From contig NZ_LZDB01000002.1 in assembly GCF_001676655.1 (NCBI RefSeq), positions 124,001 to 188,000 on the forward strand: a stretch of DNA of 64,000 nt, in the 5' to 3' direction. Below, piece after piece: positions 56,472 to 64,000 of the stretch (positions are counted from its first letter, which is position 1; each line of letters starts with the position of its first letter). The position numbers were made by a program, and so were the translations under genes. A model generated the notes under the pieces. It made no database searches and had not been told where the DNA came from. It saw only the letters and a list, made by a program, of their open reading frames with translations. Source of the DNA: Perlucidibaca aquatica. GTDB taxonomy: Bacteria; Pseudomonadota; Gammaproteobacteria; Pseudomonadales; Moraxellaceae.

Positions 56472-57698
56472 ATGGCTGACATCAAGAAGGTCGTTCTGGC
56501 CTATTCCGGCGGTCTCGACACCTCCGTCATCGTTCGCTGGCTGCAAGACAACTACGGTTGCGAAATCGTCACCTTCACCGCTGACCTCGGTCAGGGCGAA
56601 GAGGTCGAGCCGGCACGCGCCAAGGCTCAGGCCATGGGCATCAAGGACATCTTCATTGAAGATCTGCGCGAAGAGTTCGTGCGCGATTATGTGTTCCCGA
56701 TGTTCCGCGCCAACACCATCTACGAAGGCGAATACCTGCTCGGCACCTCGATTGCGCGTCCGCTGATCGCTAAGCGTTTGGTTGAGATCGCCAACGAAGT
56801 CGGTGCTGATGCCATTTCGCACGGTGCCACCGGCAAGGGCAACGACCAGGTTCGTTTCGAGCTCGGTGCTTACGCGCTGAAGCCGGGCATCAAGGTCATC
56901 GCGCCGTGGCGTGAATGGGATCTGACCTCGCGTGAAACGCTGATGGCCTATGCCAAGACCCGCGATATCCCGATTGATTTCGCCAAGGCCGGCAAGAAGT
57001 CGCCGTACTCCATGGATGCCAACCTGCTGCACATCTCTTATGAAGGCGGCGTACTGGAAGATCCGTGGACCGAGTGCGAAGAGTCCATGTGGCGCTGGTC
57101 GGTGGCCCCGGAAGCGGCTCCCGATGTTGCTACCTATATCGATCTGACTTTTGAGAACGGTGATGTGGTTGCCATCAATGGTGAGAAGCTGAGCCCAGCC
57201 ACCGTGCTGACCAATCTCAACCAGATCGGCGGTGCCAATGGCATCGGCCGTCTCGACTTGGTCGAGAACCGCTATGTCGGCATGAAGTCGCGCGGCTGCT
57301 ACGAGACGCCGGGCGGCACGATTTTGCTCAAGGCGCATCGTGCCATTGAGTCGATCACGCTGGATCGCGAAGTCGCCCACCTTAAGGATGAGCTGATGCC
57401 GCGTTACGCGTCGTTGATTTACAACGGCTACTGGTGGTCGCCAGAACGCCTGCTGTTGCAGGGTCTGATCGATAATTCGCAGGTGCATGTGAACGGTGTG
57501 GTTCGCCTGAAGCTGTACAAGGGCAATGTCATCGTGGTGGGTCGTCAGTCAGCCAACTCGCTGTTCGATACGCGTATCTCGACCTTCGAAGATGATGGTG
57601 GCGCCTACAACCAGGCCGATGCTGCCGGCTTCATTAAGCTCAATGCGCTGCGTATGCGCATTGCCGCCAACAACGGACGCGCACTGCTCGGCAAGTGA
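56472..57698 (+). CDS. argG: Argininosuccinate synthase
   Basis: Joins citrulline and aspartate with ATP. 408 residues. P-loop [15 protein letters not shown] near residue 12, [39 protein letters not shown] and [15 protein letters not shown] are all present. Short (type I) argG. Upstream 119-bp gap holds a TACAAT hexamer at 56395-56400 as a possible -10, with no good -35. A long hairpin follows the gene. Confidence 0.97.
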   Translation: MADIKKVVLAYSGGLDTSVIVRWLQDNYGCEIVTFTADLGQGEEVEPARAKAQAMGIKDIFIEDLREEFVRDYVFPMFRANTIYEGEYLLGTSIARPLIAKRLVEIANEVGADAISHGATGKGNDQVRFELGAYALKPGIKVIAPWREWDLTSRETLMAYAKTRDIPIDFAKAGKKSPYSMDANLLHISYEGGVLEDPWTECEESMWRWSVAPEAAPDVATYIDLTFENGDVVAINGEKLSPATVLTNLNQIGGANGIGRLDLVENRYVGMKSRGCYETPGGTILLKAHRAIESITLDREVAHLKDELMPRYASLIYNGYWWSPERLLLQGLIDNSQVHVNGVVRLKLYKGNVIVVGRQSANSLFDTRISTFEDDGGAYNQADAAGFIKLNALRMRIAANNGRALLGK

Positions 57699-57712
57699 TG
57701 TCCGCCGCTCCT

Positions 57713-57763
57713 GCCGCGCTTATGTTTCCTGGGCTACGGATGCCCGAGAAACATAAGCGCGGC
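57713..57763. terminator. Long hairpin between convergent argG and DUF748 gene
   Basis: Sixteen perfect pairs (GCCGCGCTTATGTTTC at 57713-57728 with 57748-57763), an inner GGGC/GCCC stem, and imperfect outer extension to about 57699-57773. It lies between convergent stop codons and probably serves as a bidirectional terminator, but no U-tract is present. Confidence 0.75.
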
Positions 57764-57777
57764 GGCAGCGGACTAGG

Positions 57778-60717
57778 CTACGGCGTAGTCAGCTTGAGCG
57801 GCACCACCAACATCCCTTCGGTGGCTACCCCTTGCCCCTGATCCAGCAAAAATATCCGCTCAGCCGGCACCACTTTGCTCTCCAGCAGCGCCGTGACAAT
57901 GACCCGCCCGCGTTGCTGCGCCAGTGCATTGAGCGCGTTGTCGCTGACGACTTGCAGCCCGGCAAGGGCATCCATTAAGCGTGCTTCATAGCCGGCCTCG
58001 TTGAGCTCCATTTTGCCGCTAGGCGCGGGCACTTGCGACAGCTCGCGCAGGGCGCTTACGGCTGATCGGCTTTGGGCCTGACGCAGCAAATATTCCAAGG
58101 CTTCGATGCGACTGTCTTTGCGGCCTTGCAGACGCTGGGCAATGGCGGCGTCGACTTTCTGGCGCTGCAAAGCTGCACGATCCGCTTTGGCATCGCTGAG
58201 TCCGCGTACTTCAAGTTGCAGGGCGGGGCGTGCGCTCAGTACCTTTTCCAGCTTGCCAAGGTTGTCGCGAGCCGCCGGGCTGAGCTCCGTGCTGCCGAGT
58301 GCGAACGGGACTTCGCCGAGGCTTGCCCCATCACCACCCAAAAGGTTGCCGAGCACGCTGAAAGGCGCAGTAATGGCGCGTTGCAGCAAATTCACGAAGG
58401 CCTGCCAGATAATCGGACCGATAGAAAACTCGGGGTTGTCGAGGCTGCCGCTCAGGGGTAAATCGATGTCGATGTTGTCATCGACATCGCGCAGGATGGC
58501 GACCGCCAGTTTCAGCGGCAGGCCAATAGATTCCGGCGAATCGACCTTTTCACCCAGACGTAGCTGGCGCAAGACCACCTTGTTGTCGGCTTTCAACTGT
58601 CGCTTTTGAATTTGATAATTGAGGTCGAGATCGAGCTTGCCACGGTCGATGCGGTAACCGGCAAAGCGTGCGGCATAAGGTGTCAGGCTGCTCAGTTCGA
58701 GCTGACGGAACTGTAGGGCCATATCGAGGCTAAGGTCGCTGGCAAGCGGATTCATCTGGCCACGAATGCTGACTTCGCCGGAGGGTGAGACCACGCCTTT
58801 CAGATCGACTTTGGCACTGGCAACATCACGACTGTCGAGGCCGGTAATGCGGCCTTGCAGCTTTTCGATGCCGGTAGCAAAGCCCGGCGTCATGCTTTGG
58901 TCACCAAAGAGCATGGCGCTGCGGCGAACGCTTACCGTGTCGATGCGGACAGACATCGGCTTGCTGGCAGTAGCAGGTGGAGGCGGCGGTGTTGTGGCCT
59001 CGGCCTTGGGCGCGATGGCCAATTGCGCCAGATTGAGCTGACGATCCGGAGAAATGAGCACCTGCCCGAAGAGGCCGTCGGTATCGATGTTGTTGATACG
59101 CAGCTGATTGCGCTCAAGTTGCAGGTTGAGCCCGTTAATTTGCAGGCGCTGGGCGGCGAGTAGGCGAACCTGGTCCTTGCTGTTGAGGATGTTGAGCTGA
59201 GAAATGCCCGCATTACCGGTCAGGCGCACACCCGATTCTGGGTCCCATTTCAGTGCCAGTTCGCTACTTGCGGTGCCTTGTTTGAGCTCGATGGCCAGTT
59301 GTTGTGCAAGATAGGGTTGTGCCAGCGTCAGCGGCAGGGCGCTGCTGCTCAGGTTGAGGCTAACGGATGGCTGCTCAATGTCGACCTCACCCGCGATGGC
59401 GATGCGCCCTTGCTGGAGCTGCGCGGTGACTTGCAGTGGCAGTGGTTTAGGTGCTGGCCAGAGCAAGGGACCCGTGCTGACATGAATGTTGTTCAGCGTC
59501 GCTTTCATGGCGGGTTGCGTGCTGGCATCACGCCAATGGATGGCCCAGTCAGTCAAAGCCAGTTGATCTAGGGTGAGTTGCCAAGGTTTTGCCGGGGCGG
59601 TGGTTTTGGCCGCAGTTTCTGCAGCGTCGGCCTTGGCATTGCCGCGCTTGTTAGGCTGCGCCAGTGCCTGCAGCAGGGGCAGATTACCTCGGCTGTCGCG
59701 CTGAATCTGCAATTCAGCGGTGGCGGCACTGATCTGGCCAATGTGCACCGTCTGCGCCGGCCAAGCGACATCGATTTGGCTGATGTCTAGGCTGGGTAGA
59801 TCAAACAGTGGTTGCTTAAGCTGACGCGGAAGGCGCAGCGAGAGGTCGCGTAATTGCAGGGCCGCTTGAGAGATTTTCGCCGAGGCCTGAGCGTTCACGA
59901 CCTGGGCTTGATAGGGGAGTTGCAGTGCAAGCCGACCACTGTTCACGGTCAGCGGTAACGGCTCCGGCAGCATGGCTTGCAGGCGGGTGAGTGGCAGATT
60001 GGCGAGGCTAAACCTGCCTTGGCTGCTGAGGTTTTTCAGATCGATGCGGCCATCCCACGTCAGCTCGGTATCGTCATCGAGACGTGTGCTGAAGGCGATG
60101 CGGCCCTCTTCTTTGCTGGCATAGGAACGCAGATCGTGCACTTCAATGCGGCTAGAGGCCAAGCGCACATCGACCACCGGCTTCATCTTTTCGTCGCGGA
60201 AATGCAGCTTGCCCTGATCCAGCAAAAAGTGGTCGATTGCCCAGCGCAGGTTGGATGGCGGCTCGTTAGGGTCCGATGCGGGCACCAGTTTGAGCAGATT
60301 GAGCTCACCCGCAGGGTTGATGATGGCGTTCACTTCCGGGCCGATTAGCGCAACATCATCGAGGCTGATGCTGCCGCGCCAGAGCGAGGCCAGCGAGAGG
60401 TTGACGCGAATCTGCTCAGCGGCGACTAATACATCGCTGCCATCTTGAATCTTTAGGTGTTGCAGCGCCAACTCGCCTCGCAGTGGATTGAGACGGATGT
60501 CGCCAACACTCAGCTGCACGGGTAGTTTTTGCGCGACCGCCCAAGGCAATAGGCGTTTCAGTAAGGGTGGGCCGCCGAGCCAAAGTAGCAGGCAAAATGC
60601 CAGCCAAGCGACCAGCAGACGAAGGCTCCAAATGTGCCAGCGAGGGCGTGTCTTAGGCGCTGTATTCGGCGTCGCGCCACTGAGTTGCTTGCCTTGTGTA
60701 GCCGTGGCTTCAGTCAT
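57778..60717 (-). CDS. AsmA-like/DUF748 large periplasmic protein
   Basis: 979 residues anchored by one N-terminal helix (LRLLVAWLAFCLLLWLGG). The rest is predominantly beta with repeated AsmA/DUF748-type patterns: VSVGDIRLNPLRGELAL-like strands, then VDSPESIGLPLKLAVAILRD and DIDLPLSGSLDNPEFSIGPI near the C-terminus. Such proteins are thought to bridge inner and outer membranes and move lipids. ATG 60717 is preceded by AAGGA eight bases ahead and overlaps the nth end by 8 bp; earlier in-frame starts lie within nth. The last ~150 residues contain charged helices. Confidence 0.88.
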   Translation of the reverse strand: MTEATATQGKQLSGATPNTAPKTRPRWHIWSLRLLVAWLAFCLLLWLGGPPLLKRLLPWAVAQKLPVQLSVGDIRLNPLRGELALQHLKIQDGSDVLVAAEQIRVNLSLASLWRGSISLDDVALIGPEVNAIINPAGELNLLKLVPASDPNEPPSNLRWAIDHFLLDQGKLHFRDEKMKPVVDVRLASSRIEVHDLRSYASKEEGRIAFSTRLDDDTELTWDGRIDLKNLSSQGRFSLANLPLTRLQAMLPEPLPLTVNSGRLALQLPYQAQVVNAQASAKISQAALQLRDLSLRLPRQLKQPLFDLPSLDISQIDVAWPAQTVHIGQISAATAELQIQRDSRGNLPLLQALAQPNKRGNAKADAAETAAKTTAPAKPWQLTLDQLALTDWAIHWRDASTQPAMKATLNNIHVSTGPLLWPAPKPLPLQVTAQLQQGRIAIAGEVDIEQPSVSLNLSSSALPLTLAQPYLAQQLAIELKQGTASSELALKWDPESGVRLTGNAGISQLNILNSKDQVRLLAAQRLQINGLNLQLERNQLRINNIDTDGLFGQVLISPDRQLNLAQLAIAPKAEATTPPPPPATASKPMSVRIDTVSVRRSAMLFGDQSMTPGFATGIEKLQGRITGLDSRDVASAKVDLKGVVSPSGEVSIRGQMNPLASDLSLDMALQFRQLELSSLTPYAARFAGYRIDRGKLDLDLNYQIQKRQLKADNKVVLRQLRLGEKVDSPESIGLPLKLAVAILRDVDDNIDIDLPLSGSLDNPEFSIGPIIWQAFVNLLQRAITAPFSVLGNLLGGDGASLGEVPFALGSTELSPAARDNLGKLEKVLSARPALQLEVRGLSDAKADRAALQRQKVDAAIAQRLQGRKDSRIEALEYLLRQAQSRSAVSALRELSQVPAPSGKMELNEAGYEARLMDALAGLQVVSDNALNALAQQRGRVIVTALLESKVVPAERIFLLDQGQGVATEGMLVVPLKLTTP

Positions 60718-61345
60718 ATTGCTTGTCCTTGAAATCGCATAAGTCCTCGATCCGGCAGCTTCCGCAGCGCGGTTTGCGCGCGATGCATGTGTAGCGTCCG
60801 TGGAGGATGAGCCAATGATGGGCATCTTGCCGGAATTCTTGAGGTACGTGGCGCATCAACGCTGCTTCCACGGCATCTACATCTTTGCCTTTGGCAATGC
60901 CTGTGCGGTTGCTGACGCGGAAAATATGCGTGTCCACCGCAATAGTGGGCCAGCCGAACGCGGTGTTGAGCACCACATTGGCTGTCTTGCGGCCAACGCC
61001 GGGCAAGCGCTCCAAGGCGGCACGGTCTTCCGGTACTTCGCCGCCATGCTCGTCGAGCAGAATGCGGCAGGTTTTAATGGTGTTCTCCGCCTTGGTGTTA
61101 AACAGGCCAATCGTTTTGATGTACTGCTTCAGCCCCTCAACGCCAAGGGCCAGCATTTTTGCTGGGGTGTTGGCGATGGCAAACAATGGCCCCGTGGCCT
61201 TATTCACGCCAACGTCGGTGGCTTGCGCCGAAAGCAATACGGCAATAAGTAACTCAAAGGGATTGCGAAAATGTAGCTCAGTGGTTGGGTGCGGATTGTC
61301 GGCACGCAGGCGAGCAAAAATTTCCTGGCGTTTAGCGGCATTCAT
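60710..61345 (-). CDS. nth: Endonuclease III
   Basis: DNA glycosylase/AP lyase for oxidised pyrimidines. From ATG 61345 it is 211 residues, the same as E. coli Nth, with the matching start MNAAKRQEIFARLR. HhH LPGVGRKTANVVL carries the catalytic Lys, VDTHIFRVSNR the catalytic Asp, and the [4Fe-4S] ligands are C-x6-C-x2-C-x5-C at the C-terminus (CIARKPRCGSCRIEDLC). The DUF748 gene starts inside its end. A GTG at 61357 is a less likely start. Confidence 0.97.
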   Translation of the reverse strand: MNAAKRQEIFARLRADNPHPTTELHFRNPFELLIAVLLSAQATDVGVNKATGPLFAIANTPAKMLALGVEGLKQYIKTIGLFNTKAENTIKTCRILLDEHGGEVPEDRAALERLPGVGRKTANVVLNTAFGWPTIAVDTHIFRVSNRTGIAKGKDVDAVEAALMRHVPQEFRQDAHHWLILHGRYTCIARKPRCGSCRIEDLCDFKDKQYD

Positions 61346-61421
61346 GGCGGGCAACACAGATGTTTAATTTCAGGCATTCTATCGTGCAATTTAAGCAGTG
61401 GTATGAATAGGAGTGATGACG

Positions 61422-62216
61422 ATGACGAATCGTAGCGGGAAGGGCGCATTGATTACCGGCGCATCAGCGGGTTTAGGCGAGGCATTTGCTCGCTTGCTGG
61501 CTGCTGAGGGGCACGATGTGATGTTAGTGGCGCGCCGCACGGAGCGACTGCAAGCGCTCGCCGATGAGCTGTCGGCAACGCATGGCGTGCGAGCGATTGT
61601 CTGCACACTGGATTTGTCGGTAGTCGGCTCGGCAGCTCAGGTCCAGGCAGCAGCGGAGTCTGCCGATTTTCAAGTGGATATTCTGATTAACAATGCTGGG
61701 CTAGCCGAGCCGGTCTCGTTTCTGAATTTACCCGTCGACAATGTGCGCGCCATGATTGAGGTGATGATTACCGGACTCACCGAGCTGACGCATCGATTTG
61801 CTCAGGGAATGGCTGACCGTGGCTGGGGTCGCATTATCAATGTCTCGTCCTTGTCCGCCTTCGCTCCCAACTCACCCGGCATGCTCTACACCGGCATTAA
61901 GTCGTATGTGTTGAATATCTCGCAGGCATTAGACATGCAGCTGAAGCCCTCTGGCGTGCACGTCACGGCGTTGTGCCCGGGCTTCACATGGACAGAGTTT
62001 CATGACACCCAAGGCACACGGGAGTGGGCGAATCAGTTGCCGGCCTTTGCTTGGCAGGATGCGCCGACCGTGGTGAAGGCGGGTTGGGAGGCGGTGACTC
62101 GTGGTGAGCCGGTGTGTGTGCCGGGTGTGGTGAACAAAGCCGTGGCATCGTTTACCAAGCATTTGCCTGAGCGTCTGCGCTATTTATTTGGCAAACACGC
62201 GCGGATGGTTCATTAA
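61422..62216 (+). CDS. Short-chain dehydrogenase/reductase
   Basis: 264-residue classical SDR. NAD(P)-binding [15 protein letters not shown], then NNAGLA, catalytic Ser in NVSSLSAF and Tyr-x3-Lys in [11 protein letters not shown]. Start chosen at ATG 61422 with AGGAG eight bases upstream; ATG 61416 and GTG 61413 are too close to it. Basic residues after the second strand (VARRTERLQ) suggest NADP use. Substrate unknown. The stop shares TTAA with the convergent rnfB-like gene. Confidence 0.9.
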   Translation: MTNRSGKGALITGASAGLGEAFARLLAAEGHDVMLVARRTERLQALADELSATHGVRAIVCTLDLSVVGSAAQVQAAAESADFQVDILINNAGLAEPVSFLNLPVDNVRAMIEVMITGLTELTHRFAQGMADRGWGRIINVSSLSAFAPNSPGMLYTGIKSYVLNISQALDMQLKPSGVHVTALCPGFTWTEFHDTQGTREWANQLPAFAWQDAPTVVKAGWEAVTRGEPVCVPGVVNKAVASFTKHLPERLRYLFGKHARMVH

Positions 62217-63022
62217 GCCAGCGCGGATTTCTCTAAAGCGTCCTGGGCTGCCTGGGCTGCTGCGCGCAGTTCAGGCAGCTGCGCCAGCAATACCTCACTA
62301 GTTTCCCCCCGTGCTTGTATGGCACTGAGCTGTTTCTCGGCTTTTTTGAGCTGGCTGCGCGCCATGGCGGCCGCAATCATCAGGGCGCTGCGTTCGGCAT
62401 CGGTGAGCGCGGGCTTGGCTTTTTCGGCCTTGCGCTTAGCCAGCGCCTCTGTTGCTAAGGCTAAGCGGCTATTACGAGCCAGAAAGCGTTCGCGGGCTTT
62501 ATCGGCGCGATTTTTTGCCTGCTGAAGGGCATCAGCAGATTCGTTCTGCGGTGGGTGCCACGTGAGCGGAATGTCAGCACCCGGCACTAGGTCAATACAG
62601 TCCACGGGGCAGGGGGCCACGCAGAGATTGCAACCCGTGCACTCCGCCTCAATGATGGTATGCATGAGTTTAGCCGCGCCAACAATGGCATCGACCGGGC
62701 AGGCTTGAATGCACTTGGTGCAACCGATGCATTCATCTTCGCGAATAAAAGCCACCAAGCGATGGCTGGGTGTGATGCCATAGTCGGGGTCGACCTGCTC
62801 CGGGGCTTGCACCTGTAACAAGTGGGCAAGTGCCTGAATCGTCGGAATGCCACCGGGTACGCAATGATTGATGGCCTCGCCCTGAGCCATTTGTTCGGCA
62901 TAGGGACGGCAGCCGGACGTTTTGCACAGGCCACATTGGGTTTGTGGCAGCAGGGCATCAATCCGATCCACGAGGTCGATCGTGACAGTTGCGATGCGAG
63001 AGTTGGGCGTGGGTGACGACAT
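62213..63022 (-). CDS. RnfB-like iron-sulfur protein without membrane anchor
   Basis: 269 residues. N-terminal [4Fe-4S] region C-G-x-C-x5-C ([19 protein letters not shown]) as in RnfB/RsxB, then two ferredoxin-type C-x2-C-x2-C-x3-C clusters ([17 protein letters not shown] and [17 protein letters not shown]). The hydrophobic N-terminal anchor of RnfB is lacking; the start is at the FeS domain. An Ala/Lys/Glu-rich helical tail of ~110 residues follows. No other rnf genes are in view. Its position near nth mirrors the rnf-nth linkage of Pseudomonas. Confidence 0.88.
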   Translation of the reverse strand: MSSPTPNSRIATVTIDLVDRIDALLPQTQCGLCKTSGCRPYAEQMAQGEAINHCVPGGIPTIQALAHLLQVQAPEQVDPDYGITPSHRLVAFIREDECIGCTKCIQACPVDAIVGAAKLMHTIIEAECTGCNLCVAPCPVDCIDLVPGADIPLTWHPPQNESADALQQAKNRADKARERFLARNSRLALATEALAKRKAEKAKPALTDAERSALMIAAAMARSQLKKAEKQLSAIQARGETSEVLLAQLPELRAAAQAAQDALEKSALA

Positions 63023-63139
63023 GGGCTGAGCTGGCTTAAGTCAAAAATCGGCGCACTGGCAGCGGAATAATGGGTTGATTATTGCATCGTGACGCAGACT
63101 ACGGCAAAGTCGGTCGTCTTTTAATTCTGGCAATTGACC

Positions 63140-64000
63140 ATGTCTGATCTTTTACATCTCTCGGCAACGCAATTAGCCGCTCGAATTCGCTCCGGTGAAG
63201 TCTCATCGGCTGTGGTAGTAGAAGCGCATATTGAGCGCCTGCGTCAGGTTAACCCTATCATTAATGCCGTGGTGGTAGAGCGTATTGCGGATGCCCGAGT
63301 AGAAGCAGCGAATGCCGATCGTGAAATTGCTGCGGCACGCGCAGCGGGCACGCTCGATCAGCTGCCACCCTTTCTGGGCGTACCGTGCACCATCAAAGAA
63401 AGCTTCCATTTTGCAGGCATGCCTAATACCTCGGGTTTGGTCAGCCGCGTGGGCTTGAAGGTCGCAGAGGATGCGCCTACCGTGGCGCGCCTGCGAGCAG
63501 CCGGTGCAATTCCGCTGGGTGTGACCAATACCTCCGAAGTCTGTATGTGGATGGAAAGCTATAACCATGTCTATGGTTTAAGCCGCAACCCCTACGACCC
63601 TTCGCGTACCGTTGGCGGTTCCTCGGGTGGCGAGGGCGCGATTGTTGGCAGTGCCGCATCGCCCTTTGGTTTAGGGGGGGATGTGGGTGGCTCTATTCGC
63701 ATGCCGGCGTTTTTTAATGGCGTCTTTGGCCATAAGTGCTCGCCGGGTTTAGTGCCAAATGAAGGTCAATTTCCTGGCCCCTCCGGCAATATTGATCGTC
63801 ACCTGTCAACAGGCCCCTTGTGCCGTCGCGCAGAAGATTTGGAACCCCTGCTGCGTATTATGGCGGGTGATGGCGCGGATCAGTTGAAGCCGGTTGGCGA
63901 CGTTGATGTGTCTCGCCTGCGTGTTCTGCAATTTGCTCGTGAGCTAGCCATTTCGCCAGATGCCGATCAAATGGGCGCACGCGATCGTGCCGTACAAGCC
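63140..64000 (+). CDS. Amidase signature family protein, 3' end cut by window
   Basis: Open from ATG 63140 to the window end, 287 codons visible of an expected ~450-500. Amidase signature: catalytic Lys in VPCTIKESFHFAG, the Ser pair in TVGGSSGGEGA, and GGDVGGSIRMPAFFNG. Similar to fatty-acid-amide-hydrolase-like or GatA-related amidases; the substrate is not defined. GatA itself is unlikely because no gatB or gatC lies upstream. Confidence 0.92.
   Translation, partial: MSDLLHLSATQLAARIRSGEVSSAVVVEAHIERLRQVNPIINAVVVERIADARVEAANADREIAAARAAGTLDQLPPFLGVPCTIKESFHFAGMPNTSGLVSRVGLKVAEDAPTVARLRAAGAIPLGVTNTSEVCMWMESYNHVYGLSRNPYDPSRTVGGSSGGEGAIVGSAASPFGLGGDVGGSIRMPAFFNGVFGHKCSPGLVPNEGQFPGPSGNIDRHLSTGPLCRRAEDLEPLLRIMAGDGADQLKPVGDVDVSRLRVLQFARELAISPDADQMGARDRAVQA

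Noticed and set aside
56349-57488. Long open frame antisense to argG (379 codons)
   Set aside because: Shadow of a highly biased GC-rich gene; no recognisable motif and no ribosome binding site.

Overview
The window is a chromosomal segment of a gammaproteobacterium, most likely Pseudomonadales and close to Moraxellaceae. This placement is inferred from protein families and gene order, not from any rRNA. The argG, pyrC, rnt and 2-Cys peroxiredoxin neighbourhood resembles Pseudomonas. The wcaJ, galU, pgi, ugd-like, mutase and galE block resembles the precursor end of Acinetobacter capsule loci. Housekeeping flanks are GC-rich; the core of the sugar locus is visibly AT-rich, as expected for exchanged surface-polysaccharide genes.

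Layout. 1-4256: guaB (5' end cut by the window), guaA, an MNT/HEPN toxin-antitoxin pair and tadA. 4400-9361: a Gfc/Yjb-type group (small secreted GfcA-like protein, Wza, a single lipoprotein that looks like GfcB fused to GfcC, and a GfcD/YjbH outer-membrane protein). 9362-12203: a leader with a near-perfect ops element, then wzb and wzc. 12218-32595: gmd copy 1, an AT-rich cassette (wzx, acyltransferases, glycosyltransferases, wzy), a decayed fcl pseudogene, wcaI-like and other glycosyltransferases, a methyltransferase, a TupA-like ATP-grasp protein, a VanZ-like protein, ugd, gmd copy 2, fcl, gmm and manC. 32600-45207: wcaJ on the minus strand, ccdAB, galU, pgi, a degenerate UDP-glucose dehydrogenase-like protein, manB/algC-type mutase, a lytic transglycosylase, rfaH, glpK and galE. 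45225-64000: argF-argD, grxD, a stomatin/NfeD pair, peroxiredoxin, an Anbu proteasome-like operon, rnt-pyrC, a diguanylate cyclase, argG, a large AsmA/DUF748 protein, nth, an SDR, an anchorless RnfB-like ferredoxin and the start of an amidase gene.

How the genes work together. The locus can make GDP-mannose (manB, manC), GDP-L-fucose (gmd, fcl), UDP-glucose (galU), UDP-glucuronate (ugd) and UDP-galactose (galE). WcaJ would load glucose-1-phosphate on undecaprenyl phosphate, glycosyltransferases extend the unit, Wzx flips it, Wzy polymerises it, and Wza/Wzb/Wzc export it. This precursor set matches a colanic-acid-like acidic, fucosylated, O-acetylated exopolysaccharide. The ops element before wzb and an rfaH gene about 32 kb downstream suggest a self-contained RfaH antitermination circuit for the long operon.

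Most notable points: the ops/RfaH pairing; the GfcB-GfcC fusion; two nearly identical gmd genes as 16.3-kb-spaced direct repeats flanking the variable cassette; a full-length but decayed fcl paralogue still coupled to wcaI; a UDP-glucose dehydrogenase-like protein lacking the catalytic cysteine; an Anbu operon without its usual transglutaminase; and several very long intergenic hairpins without U-tracts.
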